From: an alpha proteobacterium BAL199
Lineage (GTDB): Bacteria; Pseudomonadota; Alphaproteobacteria; Thalassobaculales; Thalassobaculaceae
Direction of reading: 5' to 3'
Length of the DNA stretch: 39,358 bases
NCBI GenBank assembly: GCA_000171835.1
Contig: ABHC01000035.1
Coordinates: 1-39,358, forward strand
In this document: positions 25,779 through 34,389 of the stretch, one piece after another
Position numbering within the stretch: the stretch's first letter is position 1
How the letters are laid out: every line of letters starts with the position of its first letter
Translations under genes and position numbers: made by a program
Notes under the pieces: model-generated
The model's database searches: none
Told to the model about the DNA's origin: nothing
Seen by the model: the letters and a program-made list of their open reading frames with translations, nothing else

Positions 25779-26702
25779 GTTGCTTCCGGTTTGTCCGAAC
25801 CATCACCGCTCCAGTCGAGTTCCTCGGGAACCGACTTCCGGAAGCCCTCGCCGAGTTGACGGTCGGCGGCGTCGCGGATCGTGCGTTCCAGCGCGGGGTC
25901 GTTCTTCGCCAGTCGCTTGAAGTCGCGCCGGGACAGGATCAGCAACCGGCAGAAGCTGCGGGCGACGATCTCGGTGGACCGCCTGCGGGTCGGGGCGATC
26001 AGCGCCAATTCCCCAAAGAACTGGCCGTTCGACAGCAGAACTTCGTGCTCCAGGCCGGTGACTTCCAGCACCCCCGACGCGATGAAGTACATGGCGTTTC
26101 CACGTTCGCCCACCGCCGCTATCACCTCATCCGGCAATGCCAGACGTCCCCGGAGGCAGCGCTCGATCGCGGCGGACTGGCGCCCGTCCAACGCCGCGAA
26201 CAGCGGAACCTTACCCAGCAGGTCGGTCGGGGTCAGCCCAAGGTCAACCGGCGGCGGTGTCGCCAGCCCGCGCATGCGATGATCAAGTTCGCGATCCAGC
26301 GAGCGGTGCAGGTCGGTACCGATGATACCCTCGTCGAACAGCCGTCGGTACTGCGTACGCTCGCGCCGCACACCGGCCCGCATCAGCAGGATCGACTCCA
26401 TCGCGCGGGTGTAGCCTGGATACTGCAGCCGGATGACGTCGATCTCGTCGTGCAGCATCTCCAGGCGCTTACCGACAAACTCGACCACGTTGCGTGTGGC
26501 GTCATCGCCGATCATCGGGCCGATCACCTCGCGGGCGAACGTCGCCAGATCGCGCACCACCGTCTCGGATTCCAGCAGCATGGTCATCCGACGCTCCAGC
26601 ATGACCCGCAGCAGCCGGTCGGCGAGCCGCAACCGGTGCAGCCAGACGGCAACCCGGAACAGCATCGGGAAGCGCAGATTGGCCTCGACCATGTCTTCAT
26701 AG
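25775..26702 (-). pseudogene. cNMP-binding Na+/H+ antiporter, C-terminal part only
   Basis: About 308 native residues remain. A long helical region (VRDLATFAREVIGPMIGDD, EIDVIRLQYPGYTRAMESIL) is followed by a cyclic-nucleotide-binding domain: LLGKVPLFAALD, then GNAMYFIASGVLEV, GQFFGELALIAPTRRRSTEI and CRLLILSRRDFKRL. This is the cytoplasmic tail of Na+/H+ antiporters with a cNMP domain. The membrane transport domain is missing, cut by IS6 copy 2. An IS-derived GTG or the internal ATG (MVEANLRF) could still start translation of the soluble tail. Confidence 0.83.
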
Positions 26703-27518
26703 GGTGTTGTCACGTTAACTCGTCGAGTTAGCAAGTTGGCATGCCGGTCGTTGATCAAGCGGCATGTGCCGCGGATTTCCAAGCTTCGAACGCTTCGAGC
26801 CGATGGTAGCGAATGGTGAGGGCGGAACGACGGCGGGCTGGGACAGAGTAACGATTGCGGGTTGCGGATTGCATAGACACGAAGCGTTGTAATCCACCCG
26901 GTGATCGGAAGCCTTGCATCACCCGCTCTCGTTTTCGGAAGGGCAAGTGGCTGTTCTCGGCGCGGTTATTGAGCCCCTTGTGTGACCAATGATCAAGGCC
27001 AGGCGCGACCTCGCGCTTGGCGGCCCCATATGAGCGCAGTTTGTCCGTAATGATCCTTTTGGGCACGAAGCCCCAACGTTTCATCAGCTTGATCAAAAGC
27101 CGCTTTGCAGCGCGCTTGTCTCGCTTCGATTGTAAGATTTCCTCAAGAACGACACCGTGTTGGTCGACGGCGCGCCACAGCCAGTATGACCGGCCCGCGA
27201 TCTTCACGACGACTTCGTCCAGATGCCAAACATCACCAGGGCGAGGCTGCCGTCGCCGCAGAACGTGGGCGATCCGGGGACCGAACTTGACGGTCCAGCG
27301 CCGGATCGTCTCATACGAAACGTCCACACCACGTTCCAGCATAAGCTCCTCGACCTCGCGCAGGCTCAAGTTGAACCGGGCGTAGAGCCAGACAACATGA
27401 GAAATGATCTGAGGCGGAAAGCGGTGGCGCTTGTAGCTGATTTTCTCTGTTTGCATCGACACCGCCTACGCCCGGATCATTGAACCCGCAACCTCAGGCA
27501 CGTTAACGTGACAACACC
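26703..27518 (-). mobile_element. IS6-family insertion sequence, copy 2 (816 bp, inverted)
   Basis: It is the same element as copy 1 in the opposite direction, with the same 17-bp terminal repeats at 26703-26719 and 27502-27518. Left flank CTTCATAG and right flank CACCATAC do not match, so there is no target duplication. It joins two broken genes, the antiporter tail and a PAS protein lacking its C-terminus, which were never one gene. Confidence 0.95.
26755..27456 (-). CDS. IS6-family transposase, copy 2
   Basis: Identical in protein sequence to copy 1, with all DDE residues (HLDE, ITDK, AENSH) intact. It reads toward the antiporter fragment. Confidence 0.95.
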   Translation of the reverse strand: MQTEKISYKRHRFPPQIISHVVWLYARFNLSLREVEELMLERGVDVSYETIRRWTVKFGPRIAHVLRRRQPRPGDVWHLDEVVVKIAGRSYWLWRAVDQHGVVLEEILQSKRDKRAAKRLLIKLMKRWGFVPKRIITDKLRSYGAAKREVAPGLDHWSHKGLNNRAENSHLPFRKRERVMQGFRSPGGLQRFVSMQSATRNRYSVPARRRSALTIRYHRLEAFEAWKSAAHAA

Positions 27519-27879
27519 CACCATACCGATATGTCGGAACCCCGGTCGTGGCGGTTTCGATCCGGTTGATGCAGCCGTAAGTCTGGTGAAAGTTCTCGAA
27601 AACCTCATCGAGATACGAGCCGGTGAAATCGTTGCCGAACGCCTCGACCATCGCCGTTCCCATCAGGTGGATCTTGAACCGAAATGGATCACGCTCGACG
27701 TCGGTCAGGACGAGATGCCTCAGCACCTTGGGAATATCCAGCGGATCGAAATCCTGTCGTCCTGGAAGATGTTTTCCGGGGTGGATCTTTATCCAGTAGC
27801 GGACAAGCTCACACAAAGCGTGATCTTGCGCGGATGCCACGATGTCATGCGCCCGCGCCAGGCCGGGGTTCTCCACCAT
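27519..27879 (-). pseudogene. PAS_5-type PAS protein, C-terminus removed by IS6 copy 2
   Basis: About 120 native residues remain. They show the same family layout as the intact relatives at 20.1 and 30.3 kb: LCELVRYWIKIHPGKHLPGR, FDPLDIPKVLRHLVLTDVE and FRFKIHLMGTAMVEAFGNDF, followed by TGSYLDEVF. The frame runs into the IS and ends after adding CCHVNVPEVAGSMIRA from its left end. The last PAS strands are missing, so the product is probably not functional. Confidence 0.75.
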
Positions 27880-28087
27880 TCAGTTCCCACTCCGAGTCGG
27901 CCTGCCCCGCTGGCTCCACAGAAGCGTCGCTACAACCACTTCCGACCATATCCGGTACTCGCCGGCAGCACCGCAAGCCTCTCGACACGCCCGCTAGGCG
28001 CCCCACATGGTTCAAGGAACAACACGACGCGTCCGTCTGGGGTATCCTTTCCGGCAGTTGCCGCATTAAGCGGCCCGGAGGTACCTC
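27880..28087. other. Divergent intergenic region, PAS fragment / msrA
   Basis: These 208 bases separate the PAS fragment (minus) and msrA (plus). They must hold the msrA promoter. I see no convincing gene, riboswitch or repeat. Confidence 0.3.
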
Positions 28088-28723
28088 ATGTTCCGATGGC
28101 TGTTTGGAGGCAAGCCCATGACCCCGTCATCCTTTCCCGATCCCGCGATCGATTTGCCGGCGGGCGCGTACGGTGAACGCACCGTCGTATTGGGAGGCGG
28201 CTGCTTCTGGTGCACCGAGGCGGTCTTCAAGGAACTGAGCGGTGTGCTGTCGGTCCGGCCGGGCTACGCCGGCGGCACGGCCGAGACCGCCGACTACCGG
28301 ACGGTCTGCAGCGGCACCACCGGGCACGCCGAAGTGATCGGGGTGACCTACGACCCGAGCAGGATCAGCCTCGGCGCCCTGCTGAAGGTGTTCTTCTCGG
28401 TCGCACACGACCCGACCCAGCTCAACCGGCAGGGCAACGATCGCGGGTCGCAGTACCGTTCAGCGGTGTTCTACGCCGATGCCGACGAGAAACGGGTGGC
28501 CGAGGCCTACATCGCCCAAATCGACGCCGCAGGGGTGTTCGATGCGCCGATCGTCACCACGGTCGAGCCGCTGGACGCGTTCTACGAGGCCGAGGAGTAT
28601 CACTTCGACTACGCTGCCCGGAATCCATCGCAGCCGTACATCACCCACGTCTCCGCCCCGAAGGTGGAAAAGCTGCGCCGCGCCTATCCGGAGCGGCTGA
28701 AGTCCGAGAAAGCCGGCGCCTGA
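28088..28723 (+). CDS. msrA: Peptide methionine (S)-S-oxide reductase MsrA
   Basis: MsrA repairs the S form of methionine sulfoxide. The 211-residue protein has the active-site [18 protein letters not shown], then [44 protein letters not shown] split over the middle, and [15 protein letters not shown]. Two starts have good ribosome sites: ATG 28088 (GGAGG at 28077-28081) and ATG 28118 (GGAGG at 28106-28110). The first is chosen because it keeps the short leader MFRWLFGGK often seen in bacterial MsrA. msrB follows 18 bases downstream. Confidence 0.95.
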   Translation: MFRWLFGGKPMTPSSFPDPAIDLPAGAYGERTVVLGGGCFWCTEAVFKELSGVLSVRPGYAGGTAETADYRTVCSGTTGHAEVIGVTYDPSRISLGALLKVFFSVAHDPTQLNRQGNDRGSQYRSAVFYADADEKRVAEAYIAQIDAAGVFDAPIVTTVEPLDAFYEAEEYHFDYAARNPSQPYITHVSAPKVEKLRRAYPERLKSEKAGA

Positions 28724-28741
28724 GCGCCAGGGAGATCCGCC

Positions 28742-29239
28742 ATGACCGATACCGCCGCCACCAAGCGACCAGACGTCTCTGCCGCAGGATACAGCCTGCA
28801 GCCGCCAAGCAAGGATCAGATGAGCAGCCTGACCGCGGGACTGGACCCTGAGGAGATCCGCGTATTGTTGCACCACGGCACCGAGCGGCCGTTCTGCGGC
28901 ACCCTGCTCGACAACAAGAAGGCCGGCACCTATGTCTGCCGGCTGTGCGGGCTGCCGCTGTTCTCGTCGCAGCACAAGTTCGAGTCCGGCAGCGGGTGGC
29001 CGAGCTTTTTCCAGCCGTTCGACAACGACCATGTCACCAACCTGCGGGACTCCAGCCACGGTATGGTGCGCATCGAGAACCGCTGTGCGCGGTGCGACGG
29101 GCATCTCGGTCATGTGTTCCCGGACGGCCCGCCGCCGACCGGCGCACGCTATTGCCTGAACTCCGCGTCGATGGAGTTCGTCGACGCCGGCACGCCGCTG
29201 CCCGACCGGCTCGACCGCGGCGACCCGACGGGTCATTGA
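28742..29239 (+). CDS. msrB: Peptide methionine (R)-S-oxide reductase MsrB
   Basis: MsrB repairs the R form of methionine sulfoxide, complementing MsrA. The 165-residue protein has two zinc CxxC pairs ([11 protein letters not shown] and [18 protein letters not shown]) and the catalytic Cys in [11 protein letters not shown], as well as [12 protein letters not shown]. It has no signal peptide, so it is cytoplasmic. It is in an operon with msrA. Some dyad symmetry (GGCCAG 29259-29264 with CTGGCC 29279-29284) follows the stop and may form a weak terminator. Confidence 0.95.
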   Translation: MTDTAATKRPDVSAAGYSLQPPSKDQMSSLTAGLDPEEIRVLLHHGTERPFCGTLLDNKKAGTYVCRLCGLPLFSSQHKFESGSGWPSFFQPFDNDHVTNLRDSSHGMVRIENRCARCDGHLGHVFPDGPPPTGARYCLNSASMEFVDAGTPLPDRLDRGDPTGH

Positions 29240-29334
29240 AACCTGCAGGCGACCGATGGGCCAGGCCGGAACCGCGGTCTGGCCACCGCGTTGAAGGAGG
29301 AGCCAATACTCCCCCGAACGCGTGAAGGACGTCC

Positions 29335-30123
29335 ATGTCAGTCCACCCGATGTTGTCGAGCTTCGTTCCTTCCCGCCGCCTCACGGCCGCCCTTGTCTTA
29401 TGCTGCACGGTCGCAGCCTGCACCAACGCGCCGGTTACCGGACGCCAGCAGTTGATCCTGCTGCCCGAGAGCCAGGCACAGCAGATGGGCGTGGAGGCCT
29501 ATCAGCAGATCAAGTCGGAGAAGGGCGTCTCCAACGATCCGCGGTACACCGGACCGGTCCAGGAGATCGGCCGGCGGGTCGCCGCCGTCAGCGACCAGCC
29601 CGGTTTGGCATGGGAGTTCACGGTCTTCGAAGACGAGGAACCGAACGCGTTTGCGCTGCCCGGCGGCAAGGTCGGCGTCAACACCGGTTTGTTCAAGGTC
29701 GCCAAGACCAAGGACCAATTGGCCGCCGTGATGGCCCACGAAGTCGGCCACGCCATCGCCCGGCACAGCGCCGAGCGGGTATCACGCCAAGCCCTGGTCC
29801 AGGCCGGCCAGCAAGCGATCGGCGCGCAGTATCCCGGCATGGCCCAGGTCCTGGCCCAGGCATCGACCCTGGGCCTGGTCCTGCCGTTCACCCGGTCACA
29901 GGAATCCGAAGCCGACCACATCGGCCTGATGCTGATGGCCCGCGCCGGCTATGACCCGCGCGCCGCGGTCGATTTATGGCGTAATTTTGAGGCGGCTGGT
30001 GGCTCACGGCCGCCGGAGTTCATGTCGACCCACCCAGCCCCTGGATCTCGGATCGACAATTTGAACGCGATCATGCCGCAAGCATTGGAAGAGTATCAGC
30101 GCAGTCCGTACCGCCAGGGCTAA
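29335..30123 (+). CDS. M48-family metalloprotease lipoprotein
   Basis: This 262-residue protein has a signal sequence ending in the lipobox VAAC (Cys29), so it is likely an envelope lipoprotein. The zinc site HEVGH starts near residue 135 in MAHEVGHAIARHSAERVS, and the third ligand Glu is in SQESEADHIGLMLMARAGYD. This is the layout of single-domain M48C proteases (LoiP/YcaL-like) involved in outer-membrane protein quality control. It follows msrA/msrB, which also act in damage repair, but the 95-base gap suggests its own promoter. Confidence 0.9.
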   Translation: MSVHPMLSSFVPSRRLTAALVLCCTVAACTNAPVTGRQQLILLPESQAQQMGVEAYQQIKSEKGVSNDPRYTGPVQEIGRRVAAVSDQPGLAWEFTVFEDEEPNAFALPGGKVGVNTGLFKVAKTKDQLAAVMAHEVGHAIARHSAERVSRQALVQAGQQAIGAQYPGMAQVLAQASTLGLVLPFTRSQESEADHIGLMLMARAGYDPRAAVDLWRNFEAAGGSRPPEFMSTHPAPGSRIDNLNAIMPQALEEYQRSPYRQG

Positions 30124-30251
30124 CACCCAGTTGCCTGAGCTGCATACTCCCGTACTACTACCATCGCGAGCCTAATTCGTCGTTAAGTTCGCCTTAATGG
30201 GATTGCGTTATGACGGTCCCGATTCGGGCACTGTGACGTAAAGGTTTCGCG

Positions 30252-30863
30252 ATGGCATCCGCAGCGACTGACCCACTCGACAAGGTCGACGGCATCGAGA
30301 TGGCGCCGATGCTACCGGCGGCGGACTGTCCAAGGCCGGACGCCCGGACTCTGATGGTGTGGTGGGACAACCTGGGGTGTGCAGAAGGTGATCTTCCCGA
30401 TTGGCGGAACATCGACCCGATCTCGCTGCTGCCGTGGATGGGGTGGATCTGCCTGTACGACTTGATCGACGGCGGACGGGACGTTCGCTACCGATTGGTC
30501 GGCACCCGGATCGCCGAACAGGCCGGCGTCGACCTCACGGGCCGCTTCGTGTCGCAAGGTGTGTATGCATCGACTCCGGGCGTCCTGCTCGAGCATTTTC
30601 GTCGTCTTGGACAGCGGGCTGTACCCACATGGACCAAGCGCGTGATGGAAACCCAGCATGGGTTTACGATTACCCATGATCGGATCTGGTTGCCGTTCCG
30701 GCGAAACAGTGATTCTGTCGTGCTGTGGTTGCTATACGTCTGTAAGCTTGAGTCCGAAGCCGACAGGTTGGATGTGGCGCGGCTTTCCGGCATGTCACGA
30801 CGCCATACTGGCACCGGGCTGGTGCCGGTCAGTCTGAATCCACCGTCGCGGCTGCGGGTGTGA
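30252..30863 (+). CDS. PAS_5-type PAS domain protein
   Basis: This 203-residue protein has the same family layout as its relatives: LMVWWDNLGCAEGDLPDWRN, IDPISLLPWMGWICLYDLID, VRYRLVGTRIAEQAGVDLTG and a final strand (IWLPFRRNSDSVVLWLLYVC). No output domain is attached. The upstream 128-base gap has an inverted repeat, TTAAG-ttcgc-CTTAA, near 30183-30197. A small STAS-like gene follows 39 bases downstream in the same direction, so the two may work together. Confidence 0.72.
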   Translation: MASAATDPLDKVDGIEMAPMLPAADCPRPDARTLMVWWDNLGCAEGDLPDWRNIDPISLLPWMGWICLYDLIDGGRDVRYRLVGTRIAEQAGVDLTGRFVSQGVYASTPGVLLEHFRRLGQRAVPTWTKRVMETQHGFTITHDRIWLPFRRNSDSVVLWLLYVCKLESEADRLDVARLSGMSRRHTGTGLVPVSLNPPSRLRV

Positions 30864-30902
30864 CCCGGACCGGCGACGGCCCATCATCGGGAAGGATGAC
30901 CG

Positions 30903-31349
30903 GTGAGCGATCCCGGGCAAGGCCGCTTTGAAGTCGAGTACACACCAACGGACGACCTGTTGCGGCTCCAGTTCGGTGGCCGCCTGACGCTGGACCTGAT
31001 GAACCGTGGACAGGATACCGCCAACGGCCTGACGGCCGTCACGGCTCAGACCCGCGTTCTCATTGTCTGCGTCGATGTCGAGCTCGACGAGATCGACATC
31101 CACACTCTGACCGACCATCAGGCATACAAAGCCTCCAAGCGGTATCCGACGCATCGGACAGCCCTGGTCGTCGGAGACAAACCGGGGCATCGAGCGCTTG
31201 CCGAACTGTGGGCCGTGACCCGGGATGGTGGCAAGGCCGGCGGTGCCGGTGTGTTCTCGAACGAGGTCTCGGCCACCGAATGGCTGTTGTCAGGGCACTA
31301 CGCCGAGCATCCACACAAGTTCGTTAACGAAAACATCATTCCTCTGTAA
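30903..31349 (+). CDS. Small STAS/SpoIIAA-like protein (tentative)
   Basis: This 148-residue protein starts at GTG with AGGA upstream. It has alternating strands and helices (LLRLQFGGRLTLD, TRVLIVCVDVELDEID, HRTALVVGDKPGHRALAELW) and ends in VFSNEVSATEWLLSG. The end resembles SpoIIAA-like (STAS-fold) proteins, where a final Phe-x-x-x-x-x-A-x-x-WL helix is common. This is a pattern match only. It follows a PAS_5 gene closely, suggesting a small signalling pair. Confidence 0.5.
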   Translation: MSDPGQGRFEVEYTPTDDLLRLQFGGRLTLDLMNRGQDTANGLTAVTAQTRVLIVCVDVELDEIDIHTLTDHQAYKASKRYPTHRTALVVGDKPGHRALAELWAVTRDGGKAGGAGVFSNEVSATEWLLSGHYAEHPHKFVNENIIPL

Positions 31350-31460
31350 TTTCGGTGTCGCACACGGCAAGCTATGTGCCGACGTCGGATCGCGCGGCTG
31401 TGCCTATGGGGGGCGGGGCCCGCCCTCCGTACCGTCCGTCACTGAATGAGGGTTGCGATC

Positions 31461-32591
31461 ATGATGAAAATCACCCGTCGTACCGTACTCCGGGGCTCGG
31501 CAGCCGTGGCCGCCTCGGCACTCGCGGCACCGGTGGTCCTGCGCGCTCACGACGCGCTGGCCTCGTCCGGCACAGTCAACGTGTTCGCCTGGGGCGACTA
31601 TGTTCAGCCGAACATGGTTGAAAAGTTCCAAAAGGACTCCGGCATTACCGTCAACCTGTCGACCTTCGGCTCGAACGACGAAGCCGTGCAGAAGCTGCGA
31701 GCCGCCGGCGGCAAGGGCTTCGACGTGATCTTCCCGTCGGTCACCAACGGTCCGCAATACTACCCGGACGACCTGCTGCAGCCGCTCGACGAGAGCAAGG
31801 TGAAGATGGACCGGATCATCCCATCGATGGTCCGTGATTCCGTGCAGTTGGGCGCCACCTACCGCGGCAAGCGCATGCTGCTGCCGTTCGACTGGGGCAC
31901 CGAGGCGATGACCTTCGACTCCAGCGTCTTCAAACTCAGCGATGACGACATCTCGTTCGGCACCATGTGGACCCCGGAAGCCAAAGGCAAGGCGGCGTTC
32001 CGCCAGAAGTCGGTGCTGGTGGGCACCGCCATCTACCTGGACGCCACCGGCGAGGTGAAGTCGAACCGTGGCCTCGACCTGTACAAGTCCGAAGAGGACA
32101 TGCGCCGGGTGTTCGACGCGGTGACCAAGTACATTGTCGCCCGCAAGGGCAACATCGCCGCGTTCTGGAACAACGCCACCGAGGCGACCAACGCCTTCAA
32201 ACAGGCCGGAGCGGCCGTTGGCCAGACCTGGGATACCACCGGCCTCCTGCTGAACCGCGAGGATGCCAAGTGGAAGTACCGGATGCCGAAAGAAGGCGGC
32301 ATCACCTGGATGGACTCCATCGGCATTCCGACCGGTGCGGCCAACCTTGAGCAGGCCTACGCCTTCATCAACGGCATGTTCGACCCGATGATGGCCGGCA
32401 TGTTCTCCAAGAACACCGGCTACAACTCGGCCGCCGTCGGCGCCGCGGCGCACGCCGGTGACGAGTACGCCAAGCAGTTCAACGAGGTCTACAACGAGAA
32501 GACCTTGGCGAACCTCTGGTGGTGGCAGGCCGACACGCCCTGGTTCGCGACCGTGCGCCAGGAATACGTCGACCGGATCACCAACGCCTGA
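31461..32591 (+). CDS. PotD-like polyamine ABC transporter solute-binding protein, Tat-exported
   Basis: This 376-residue protein has a twin-arginine signal (ITRRTVLRGSAAVAASALAA) and a mature N-terminus, GTVNVFAWGDYVQPNMVEKF, typical of spermidine/putrescine-binding proteins. FDVIFPSVTNG and LPFDWGTEAMTFD support this. ATG 31461 is chosen because GAGGG lies 8 bases upstream. No permease or ATPase follows: the stop is 3 bases before IS6 copy 3, so the rest of the operon was probably cut off. It may be a transport orphan. Confidence 0.88.
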   Translation: MMKITRRTVLRGSAAVAASALAAPVVLRAHDALASSGTVNVFAWGDYVQPNMVEKFQKDSGITVNLSTFGSNDEAVQKLRAAGGKGFDVIFPSVTNGPQYYPDDLLQPLDESKVKMDRIIPSMVRDSVQLGATYRGKRMLLPFDWGTEAMTFDSSVFKLSDDDISFGTMWTPEAKGKAAFRQKSVLVGTAIYLDATGEVKSNRGLDLYKSEEDMRRVFDAVTKYIVARKGNIAAFWNNATEATNAFKQAGAAVGQTWDTTGLLLNREDAKWKYRMPKEGGITWMDSIGIPTGAANLEQAYAFINGMFDPMMAGMFSKNTGYNSAAVGAAAHAGDEYAKQFNEVYNEKTLANLWWWQADTPWFATVRQEYVDRITNA

Positions 32592-32594
32592 CGG

Positions 32595-33410
32595 GGTGTT
32601 GTCACGTTAACGTGCCTGAGGTTGCGGGTTCAATGATCCGGGCGTAGGCGGTGTCGATGCAAACAGAGAAAATCAGCTACAAGCGCCACCGCTTTCCGCC
32701 TCAGATCATTTCTCATGTTGTCTGGCTCTACGCCCGGTTCAACTTGAGCCTGCGCGAGGTCGAGGAGCTTATGCTGGAACGTGGTGTGGACGTTTCGTAT
32801 GAGACGATCCGGCGCTGGACCGTCAAGTTCGGTCCCCGGATCGCCCACGTTCTGCGGCGACGGCAGCCTCGCCCTGGTGATGTTTGGCATCTGGACGAAG
32901 TCGTCGTGAAGATCGCGGGCCGGTCATACTGGCTGTGGCGCGCCGTCGACCAACACGGTGTCGTTCTTGAGGAAATCTTACAATCGAAGCGAGACAAGCG
33001 CGCTGCAAAGCGGCTTTTGATCAAGCTGATGAAACGTTGGGGCTTCGTGCCCAAAAGGATCATTACGGACAAACTGCGCTCATATGGGGCCGCCAAGCGC
33101 GAGGTCGCGCCTGGCCTTGATCATTGGTCACACAAGGGGCTCAATAACCGCGCCGAGAACAGCCACTTGCCCTTCCGAAAACGAGAGCGGGTGATGCAAG
33201 GCTTCCGATCACCGGGTGGATTACAACGCTTCGTGTCTATGCAATCCGCAACCCGCAATCGTTACTCTGTCCCAGCCCGCCGTCGTTCCGCCCTCACCAT
33301 TCGCTACCATCGGCTCGAAGCGTTCGAAGCTTGGAAATCCGCGGCACATGCCGCTTGATCAACGACCGGCATGCCAACTTGCTAACTCGACGAGTTAACG
33401 TGACAACACC
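32595..33410 (+). mobile_element. IS6-family insertion sequence, copy 3 (816 bp)
   Basis: It has the same ends and length as copy 1, in the same direction. Flanks CCTGACGG (left) and CTCCGGAT (right) differ, so there is no target duplication. It joins the complete potD-like gene to a TRAP permease gene lacking its 5' part. Confidence 0.95.
32657..33358 (+). CDS. IS6-family transposase, copy 3
   Basis: Identical in protein sequence to copies 1 and 2, with an intact DDE triad. Confidence 0.95.
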   Translation: MQTEKISYKRHRFPPQIISHVVWLYARFNLSLREVEELMLERGVDVSYETIRRWTVKFGPRIAHVLRRRQPRPGDVWHLDEVVVKIAGRSYWLWRAVDQHGVVLEEILQSKRDKRAAKRLLIKLMKRWGFVPKRIITDKLRSYGAAKREVAPGLDHWSHKGLNNRAENSHLPFRKRERVMQGFRSPGGLQRFVSMQSATRNRYSVPARRRSALTIRYHRLEAFEAWKSAAHAA

Positions 33411-34389
33411 CTCCGGATACACCCCGCTGTACGCCGGTACTGTTGGGTTGGCGTTGACGGTGCTGCTGATTCTGGGCGGGTCGGTCGCGCTCGGGTTCTC
33501 GTCGACGGCGCTGCGCACGGTGTTTTGGTTGTGCCTGGGCATCGTGGCCAGCGCGTTCCTGCAATGGGGCATGCTGGTTATCGTCACGGCGGTGGCGTTG
33601 CTGATCCTGTGGAACGCACTCTCCAAGGGCGGGCGCGCCACCCTGGCACTGTGCCGTGACAGCTTGGCAGACGGCGCCAAGACCGCCCTGCCGGTCGGCG
33701 TCGCCTGCGCGATCGTCGGCATCATCATCGGCACCATGACCCTGACCGGTGCCGCCAACACCTTCGGCCAGTACATCGTCTCAGTCGGCGACAAGAGCCT
33801 ATTCCTGTCGCTGCTGCTGACGATGGTGACCTGCCTGGTGCTCGGCATGGGCATCCCGACAATCCCGAACTACATCATCACCTCGTCCATCGCCGGCCCC
33901 GCGCTGCTGAAGCTCGGCGTGCCGCTGATGGTGTCGCACATGTTCGTGTTCTACTTCGGCATCCTGGCCGACCTGACGCCGCCGGTGGCGCTGGCCTGTT
34001 TCGCGGCGGCGCCGATCGCGCGGGCCAGCGGTCTGAAGATCTCGTTCGAAGCCATAAAGGTAGCGACCGCCGGGTTCGTGATCCCGTTCATGGCGGTCTA
34101 CACGCCGGCCCTGATGCTGCAGGACGGTGGGCCGCTGTCGGAAGCGTTCGGCTACCCGGTCGCAGTCGCCTACATCGTCTTCAAGACCACGCTCGCCATC
34201 GGGCTGTGGGGAGCAGCGGTGATCGGGTTCCTGCGGATCCGCATGCTGGTCTGGGAGCGAGTGGTGGCGACCCTGGCGGCGTTCTGCCTGATCGCGGCGC
34301 TGCCGATCACCGACGAGATCGGCTTCGCGCTCGCCGCGCTGTCGATCGCCGGACACTGGTGGCGGAGCCGGCCGGTGGCAGTCGCCTAA
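33411..34389 (+). pseudogene. TRAP transporter fused permease, C-terminal part only
   Basis: About 325 native residues remain, with many hydrophobic helices. The stretch LGMGIPTIPNYIITSSIAGP and the following MFVFYFGILADLTPPVALAC are hallmarks of 4TM/12TM fused TRAP permeases (DctM-like large subunit). These are secondary transporters for carboxylates or related solutes, working with a periplasmic binding protein. The N-terminal half is missing, cut by IS6 copy 3. The IS tip reads in frame into the fragment. Its TAA overlaps the convergent stop of the next gene. Confidence 0.87.

Noticed and set aside
21172-27518. Composite transposon made by IS6 copies 1 and 2
   Set aside because: No outer target duplication exists and the inside holds chromosomal gene fragments at both ends, not a complete cargo.
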